A stretch of 64,000 nucleotides of DNA from Streptomyces sp. SAJ15 (GTDB lineage: Bacteria; Actinomycetota; Actinomycetes; Streptomycetales; Streptomycetaceae), in the NCBI RefSeq assembly GCF_007595705.1, contig NZ_NISY01000002.1:620001-684000 (forward strand), in the 5' to 3' direction. Below the pieces are notes generated by a model. That model searched no databases and was not told where the DNA came from. It saw only the letters and a program-made list of their open reading frames with translations. Position numbers and translations under genes: made by a program. Each line of letters starts with the position of its first letter. Positions within the stretch are counted from its first letter, which is position 1. This document shows, one piece after another, positions 59,279-64,000 of the stretch.

Positions 59279-60820
59279 ATGAGCCAGAACGTGCTGGCAG
59301 CGAAGCGGACGGCGATCGAACCGCGGCCGGGCCGATGGTTGGCGCTGTCCGTCCTGGTGCTGGCGGTGCTGCTGGTCGCCGTCGACGCGACCGTGCTGGG
59401 TCTGGCCACCCCCTTCCTCAGCGAGGATCTGCGCCCGTCCAGCACCCAGCTGCTGTGGATCGGCGATGTCTACTCCTTCGTCATCGCCGGCCTGCTGGTC
59501 TCCATGGGTAGCCTCGGGGACCGCATCGGCCGTAAGAAGCTGCTGCTGTGCGGCTCGGTCGCCTTCGGTGCCGTCTCGGCGCTGAACGCGTACGCCACCA
59601 GCCCCGAGATGATGATCGTCGCGCGGGCGCTGCTGGGCGTGGCCGGTGCGACCCTGATGCCGGCCACCCTGGCGCTCATCCGCAACCTGTTCCACGACCC
59701 CCGCGAGCGCAGCCTCGCGATCGGCATCTGGGGCGCGACCGCTTCGGCGGGCGCGGCCGTCGGTCCGGTGGTCGGCGGCTTTCTGCTGGAGCACTTCTGG
59801 TGGGGGTCGGTCTTCCTGATCAACCTGCCGGTGATGGCCGTTCTGGTGCTGGTCGGCATACGGACGCTGCCCGAGTCGCGCGACCCGGACCCGGGCCCCT
59901 GGGACCTGCTCAGCGTGGCCCTGTCCCTGATCGGTGTGGTCGGCGTGGTCTACGCGGTCAAGGAGACCGCGGCCCACGGCGTCCACCTCGACGCCGCCAC
60001 CGCCGGCGCCGTCGGCGCGCTGGCCCTGATGGGGTTCGTGCGGCGGCAGCTTCGGCTTCCCCGGCCGCTGCTGGACATGCGGCTCTTCCAGCACCGTGGG
60101 TTCTCCGGGGCGGTCCTCGCCGATCTGCTCACCGTCCTCGGCCTGTCGGGGCTGGTCTTCTTCCTGTCGCAGTTCTTCCAGCTGGTGCAGGGGCGGGAGC
60201 CGCTGGAGGCCGGGTTGGCGGAGCTGCCGGCGGCTGTCGGCGCGGTCCTGGCGGGGCTGGTCGCCGGCCTCGTCGCCCGCCGCTACTCGGTGCGGGCGGT
60301 GGTCTCCGGCGGTCTGGCGATGGTCGGCTGCGCGCTGGCCGCGCTCACCCTGCTGCACACCGACACCGGATATCCGCTGCTCGGTGGGGCGCTGCTGGCG
60401 GTCGGCGTCGGGGCGGGCTTCTCCTTCACCGTCACCGCCGATGTGATCCTCTCCAGCGTGCCCAAGGAGCGGGCCGGTTCGGCCTCGGCGGTGTCGGAGA
60501 CGGCGTACGAGCTGGGTGCGGCGCTGGGCATCGCGGTGCTCGGCTCCATCGTCACCGGGGTCTACCGCGACTTCGCGGTGCCCGCCGAGGCGAGCGGGGC
60601 GACGACCGCCGAGGCGCGCGAATCGCTCGGTGGCGCGGTCGAGGCGGCGGAGACCCTGCCGCCGGGCACCGGGGCCCGGCTTCTCGGCGCGGCGCAGGAG
60701 GCGTTCGTCGACGGGCTGCGGATCGCGGCCGGCGTCGGCGCGGCGGTGCTGCTGGCCACCGCGGTGGCGGCCTGGTTCCTGCTGCGCGGCCAGAGGCTGG
60801 CGGACGTCGCGCAGGAGTAG
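59279..60820 (+). CDS. MFS (DHA2-type) drug exporter
   Basis: A 513-residue, 14-helix major facilitator. Motif A is GSLGDRIGRKKLLLCGS, motif B-like ARALLGVAGATLMPATLALIRNLF, motif C GATASAGAAVGPVVGGFLLE. It belongs to the EmrB/QacA/LfrA group of proton-driven multidrug efflux pumps. ATG start, coupled to the TetR gene, which presumably senses the exported compound. Confidence 0.93.
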   Translation: MSQNVLAAKRTAIEPRPGRWLALSVLVLAVLLVAVDATVLGLATPFLSEDLRPSSTQLLWIGDVYSFVIAGLLVSMGSLGDRIGRKKLLLCGSVAFGAVSALNAYATSPEMMIVARALLGVAGATLMPATLALIRNLFHDPRERSLAIGIWGATASAGAAVGPVVGGFLLEHFWWGSVFLINLPVMAVLVLVGIRTLPESRDPDPGPWDLLSVALSLIGVVGVVYAVKETAAHGVHLDAATAGAVGALALMGFVRRQLRLPRPLLDMRLFQHRGFSGAVLADLLTVLGLSGLVFFLSQFFQLVQGREPLEAGLAELPAAVGAVLAGLVAGLVARRYSVRAVVSGGLAMVGCALAALTLLHTDTGYPLLGGALLAVGVGAGFSFTVTADVILSSVPKERAGSASAVSETAYELGAALGIAVLGSIVTGVYRDFAVPAEASGATTAEARESLGGAVEAAETLPPGTGARLLGAAQEAFVDGLRIAAGVGAAVLLATAVAAWFLLRGQRLADVAQE

Positions 60821-60969
60821 CCGGCGCCGTCGGTTCGGGGTCCGAGTGGTGGCCGTACGGGCTCAGCGGAGTGGACGGGGAGTGCGGGCAAAAGGGGCGT
60901 GGTTGCCGTAACCGGTGGTAAGTGATGCGTGCAACATTGACCCACCTTTAACGCGCGCGAAATATTTGC

Positions 60970-61000
60970 GATCGCCGGTCGGCATTGTCGACCGGCGATC
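60970..61000. other. Strong hairpin upstream of lipase gene
   Basis: GATCGCCGGTCG and CGACCGGCGATC form a perfect 12-bp inverted repeat with a 7-nt loop (GCATTGT), 150 bp after the MFS stop and 64 bp before the lipase ATG. It follows an AT-rich stretch (GAAATATTTGC). It could be a terminator, an operator or a leader structure. Confidence 0.55.
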
Positions 61001-61063
61001 GGCATATCGCGACCCAGGCGACCGCCGCGATGAGCCCGATCGCGGCCACCATGAGGGGGAATC

Positions 61064-61888
61064 ATGCGTATTCGCGCTACTGTTCGCACGCTGTTCGCCG
61101 CGGCCGCCGTGGCGGCTCTGACGCTGGCGGGGCATGTCGCCCCGGCGGCCGCCTCGGGGCTGGACGCCCCGCCGCGCGGCGCCAACGACTGGTCCTGCAA
61201 GCCCGATTCGGCCCACCCGGAGCCGGTGGTCCTGGTCAACGGCACCTTCAAGCTGATGCGGGAGAACTGGGCGACGCTCTCGCCCAAGCTCAAGAAAGCG
61301 GGCTACTGCGTCTTCGCCTTCAACTACGGCCGTATGGCGACCGACCCGATCGCCGACTCGGCGGGTGAACTCCGGGACTTCGTGGCGGCGGTGCGGGCCG
61401 CGACGGGGGCGGCCAAGGTGGACCTGGTCGGCCACAGCCAGGGCGGCATGATGCCGCGCTACTACATCAAGTTCCTGGGCGGCGCCGACCAGGTGGACGA
61501 CCTGGTCGGCATCGTGCCCTCCAACCACGGCACGGCCAACCCGCTGGCCCCGCTGATCGGCAAGGCGTTCTGCCCGGCCTGCATCGACCAGCAGACCGGC
61601 TCCGAGCTGCTGACCAAGCTCAACGCCGGCACCGAGACCCCGGAAGGGCCGGACTACACGGTGGTCACGACGCGCTACGACGAGGTCGTCGTGCCCTACA
61701 CCAGCGCCCTGCTCGACGGCCCCAAGGAGTACGTCACCAATGTGGTGCTCCAGGACCGCTGCCCGCTCGACCCGTTCATGCACGACCAGGCCACCAAGGA
61801 CCCGGTGGTGGCGCAGTGGGTGCTGAACGCGTTGGACCGGGTCGGCCCGGCCGACCCGGACTTCCAGCCGCGCTGCCTCAGCCTGTGA
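61064..61888 (+). CDS. Secreted lipase/esterase (class 2 lipase type)
   Basis: A 274-residue secreted alpha/beta hydrolase. Signal peptide about 1-31 (RTLFAAAAVAALTLAGHVAPAAAS). The nucleophile elbow is GHSQGG with Ser125, the oxyanion region VLVNGTF, and the His is in PFMHDQATKDPVV; Asp is probably in TRYDEVV. Five cysteines. Similar to Streptomyces triacylglycerol lipases of the EstB/LipA type. ATG start with GAGGGG upstream. Convergent with the acyltransferase. Confidence 0.93.
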   Translation: MRIRATVRTLFAAAAVAALTLAGHVAPAAASGLDAPPRGANDWSCKPDSAHPEPVVLVNGTFKLMRENWATLSPKLKKAGYCVFAFNYGRMATDPIADSAGELRDFVAAVRAATGAAKVDLVGHSQGGMMPRYYIKFLGGADQVDDLVGIVPSNHGTANPLAPLIGKAFCPACIDQQTGSELLTKLNAGTETPEGPDYTVVTTRYDEVVVPYTSALLDGPKEYVTNVVLQDRCPLDPFMHDQATKDPVVAQWVLNALDRVGPADPDFQPRCLSL

Positions 61889-61928
61889 GACGAGTGGGGG
61901 GTGGCCCCGAGGCCACCCCCCACTCGTC
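61889..61928. terminator. Bidirectional terminator between lipase and acyltransferase genes
   Basis: A perfect 18-bp stem (GACGAGTGGGGGGTGGCC and its complement) with a CCGA loop begins right after the lipase stop codon and ends 9 bp before the acyltransferase stop, serving both convergent genes. Confidence 0.85.
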
Positions 61929-61937
61929 GAGGAGTCG

Positions 61938-62606
61938 TCAGGCGGCCTTGGCCTTGGTGGCGTACACGTCCACGTACTCCTGGCCGGAGAGGCCCATGAC
62001 CTCGCTCATGACCTCGTCGGTCACCGCACGGAGCACATAGCGGTCGCGGTCCATGCCCTCGTACCGGGTGAAGTCCAGCGGCTCGCCGAAGCGGACCGTG
62101 ACCGGCGCGATGCGGGGCATGCCGCGGCCGTTCGGCTGCACCCGGTCGGTGCCGATCATCGCGAACGGAACCACCGGGGCGCCGGTCATCAGCGCCAGCC
62201 GGGCGATCCCGGTGCGGCCGCGGTAGAGCCGGCCGTCGGGGGAGCGGGTGCCCTCGGGGTAGATCCCGAACGCCTTGCCCTCCTCCAGCACCCGACGTCC
62301 GGTCATCAGCGCGGCGACGCCGCCGTGGCCGCCGTCCCGGTCCACCGGGATCATGCCGGCGGTGGTGAAGAACCAGGCCATCAGCCGGCCCTTGACGCCC
62401 TTGCCGGTGACGTACTCGTCCTTGCCGATGAAGTACACCGGCCGCTTCACGATCAGCGACAGGAACATCGAGTCGATGAAGGTGACGTGGTTCCCGGCCA
62501 GGATCACCGGACCGCTGTCCGGGATGCGCTCCACTCCCTCGACGCGCGGGCGGTACAGGACGCGCATGAGCAGCCCCAGGACCGCCTTGAGGAAAGTGCG
62601 GGACAA
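61938..62606 (-). CDS. PlsC-like 1-acylglycerol-3-phosphate acyltransferase
   Basis: A 222-residue membrane-associated acyltransferase. HX4D motif is NHVTFID (His40, Asp45), followed by GKDEYVTGK, FGIYPEGTRSPDGRLYRGRTG and PVVPFAMIGTD. It would acylate lysophosphatidate or a similar acceptor in phospholipid synthesis. TTG start, chosen because GGAGGA lies 5 bases upstream and the family's N-terminus begins here; a longer frame exists but lacks support. Faces the glycerophosphodiesterase gene divergently. Confidence 0.9.
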   Translation of the reverse strand: MSRTFLKAVLGLLMRVLYRPRVEGVERIPDSGPVILAGNHVTFIDSMFLSLIVKRPVYFIGKDEYVTGKGVKGRLMAWFFTTAGMIPVDRDGGHGGVAALMTGRRVLEEGKAFGIYPEGTRSPDGRLYRGRTGIARLALMTGAPVVPFAMIGTDRVQPNGRGMPRIAPVTVRFGEPLDFTRYEGMDRDRYVLRAVTDEVMSEVMGLSGQEYVDVYATKAKAA

Positions 62607-62849
62607 CGGGTCCTCCGGTCGTAGTCGTCGATGAGGTGCCGGGCGTACGGAGTGTCCACCGCACACCAGCACAGGTGAGGACCATACTCGCCGGTTCGCG
62701 CCGCCCGCACGCCGGGTTAACGGAGTCGATACGCAGTGTTGACCCATGTTTTGATCACGTTCCATCGTGCGTCCCATGTACGAAAGATGAACGTGTCTAC
62801 GATCGGCCGTCCGTCCGACGGGTGTCGGACTTCATCACAAGGAGTGCTC

Positions 62850-64000
62850 ATGGAGCAGGAGCAGCAGCCGGGGCGTCGCGCCCTCCTGGGGGTCGCGGCC
62901 CTCGGCGCGGGAGCGGCGGTGCTGAGCGGGGCGGGTACCGCGGGGGCCGCGGAACACGGCACCTCGACCTCGACCGGTTCGTACGACGAGCTGCCGGTGC
63001 CGACCGTCATCGGCCACCGGGGCGCCAGCGGCTACCGCCCCGAGCACACCATAGGCTCGTACCAGCTCGCCCTGGACATGGGCGCGGACGTCATCGAGCA
63101 GGACCTGGTTCCGACCAAGGACGGTCACCTGGTCTGCCGGCACGAGAACGACATCACGGCCACCACGGACGTGGCCGACCACCCGGAGTTCGCCGGGCGC
63201 AAGACGACCAAGACCGTGGACGGCGAGCGCCTCACCGGCTGGTTCACCGAGGACTTCACCCTCGCCGAGCTGAAGACGCTGCGCGCCAAGGAGCGCATCC
63301 CCGGCACCCGGCAGCGCAACACCCTCTACGACGGTCGGTGGACCGTGCCCACCTTCGAGGAGGTGCTGCGCTGGGCCGAGCGTGAGGGTCGCCGCCGCGG
63401 CCGCCGGGTGTGGCTGCACGTGGAGACGAAGCACCCCACCTACTTCCGCAAGCTGGGGCTGGGCCTGGAGGAGCCGCTGGCCAAGCTGCTGCGCAGGTAC
63501 GGCCGTCACAAGAAGAACGCGGCGACCTTCCTGCAGTCCTTCGAACCGAGCAGCATCCAGCGCCTGGACAAGCTGGTGCGCACCCCCAAGGTGGTGCTGC
63601 TGGACGCCGCCGACACCCGACCCTGGGACTTCGTCGAGGCGAACGACCCGCGCACGGTGGCCGACCTGGTCAAGCCGGAGGGTCTGGCCTGGATGGCGGA
63701 GTTCGCCCAGGGCATCGGCCCCACCCTGCTGCTGATCATCCCGCGGGACGCCGGCGGCAAGCTGGGGAAGCCGACCACGCTGGTGCGTGACGCGCACCGG
63801 GCCGGGCTGATCCTGCACCCCTACACCCTGCGCAACGAGAACACCTTCCTGCCGCTGGACTTCCGGCGCGGCACCGACCCCAACGCCTACGGAGACGCGT
63901 TCGGGGCGCTGAAGGTCTACTTCGAGCAGGGCATCGACGGGATCTTCACCGACAACCCGGACACCGCGCTGCTGGCGCGTGAGGAGTTCCGCAAGGGCCG
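62850..64000 (+). CDS. Glycerophosphodiester phosphodiesterase, 3'-truncated by window
   Basis: At least 383 residues; the stop lies beyond the window. A Tat-type signal opens it (GRRALLGVAALGAGAAVLSGAGTAGAA). GDPD motifs: VIGHRGASGYRPEHT (catalytic His56 and Arg, Glu), DVIEQDLVPTKDGHLVCRHEN (metal acids and second His), WLHVETKHP, and the C-terminal GIDGIFTDNPDTA. It releases glycerol-3-phosphate from deacylated phospholipids outside the membrane; such enzymes are often under phosphate control, but no clear PHO box was seen. ATG start with AAGGAG upstream. Confidence 0.95.
   Translation, partial: MEQEQQPGRRALLGVAALGAGAAVLSGAGTAGAAEHGTSTSTGSYDELPVPTVIGHRGASGYRPEHTIGSYQLALDMGADVIEQDLVPTKDGHLVCRHENDITATTDVADHPEFAGRKTTKTVDGERLTGWFTEDFTLAELKTLRAKERIPGTRQRNTLYDGRWTVPTFEEVLRWAEREGRRRGRRVWLHVETKHPTYFRKLGLGLEEPLAKLLRRYGRHKKNAATFLQSFEPSSIQRLDKLVRTPKVVLLDAADTRPWDFVEANDPRTVADLVKPEGLAWMAEFAQGIGPTLLLIIPRDAGGKLGKPTTLVRDAHRAGLILHPYTLRNENTFLPLDFRRGTDPNAYGDAFGALKVYFEQGIDGIFTDNPDTALLAREEFRKG

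Overview
The window is a gene-dense chromosomal segment of very high GC (third codon positions almost all G or C). Start codons are often GTG. Gene content is that of a Streptomyces core chromosome: infC-rpmI-rplT, pheST, the argCJBDR-GH cluster, a WhiJ-type HTH/DUF397/ATPase triad, an NsdA-like regulator, a mycosin-like protease and rare in-frame TTA codons. No prophage, insertion sequence, CRISPR array, rRNA or tRNA was recognised. About 60 protein genes are described; the first is cut at its 5' end and the last at its 3' end.

Layout. (1) Bases 1-8.7 kb: a class III aminotransferase end, a serpin, a tyrosine phosphatase, an SGNH hydrolase, a WhiJ-like regulatory triad, a two-domain VOC protein and a metallo-beta-lactamase-fold hydrolase. 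(2) 8.8-15.9 kb: a coherent amine-catabolism locus made of a permease, a PuuD-like amidohydrolase, a GntR/FadR regulator, a GlnA4-like gamma-glutamyl-amine ligase, an aldehyde dehydrogenase and an SDR. It reads as the gamma-glutamylation route for ethanolamine. (3) 15.9-22.9 kb: DUF2510 protein, amino-acid deaminase/aldolase, a membrane protein translationally coupled to a mycosin-like protease, SseB, aquaporin and DUF1844. (4) 22.9-31 kb: housekeeping translation genes (infC with an ATC start and an attenuator-like leader, rpmI, rplT, an RNA methylase, an orphan histidine kinase, pheS and pheT). (5) 31-49.9 kb: mixed regulators and enzymes: PP2C phosphatase, NsdA-like protein with two TTA codons, Nudix, 3-hydroxyacyl-CoA dehydrogenase, GHL10 protein, divergent DMT/MocR pair, ketosynthase/aldo-keto reductase pair, methyltransferases and TetR. 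This part also holds 40-bp-period minisatellites and the joined remnants of a sigma-factor gene and a carboxymuconolactone-decarboxylase gene. (6) 49.9-58.5 kb: argC-J-B-D-R, a kinase-like gene, then argG-H. Both arg promoters carry two ARG-box-like elements 20 bp apart. (7) 58.7-64 kb: TetR/MFS pair, secreted lipase, PlsC-like acyltransferase and a glycerophosphodiesterase running off the end.

The strongest candidates for something undescribed are a shared operator-like motif in two promoter regions of the amine locus, competing hairpin arms in the infC leader, two perfect 18-bp palindromes 21 bp apart between a TetR gene and a methyltransferase, and a double headless gene remnant. None has been tested by database search; function calls rest on recognisable family motifs.
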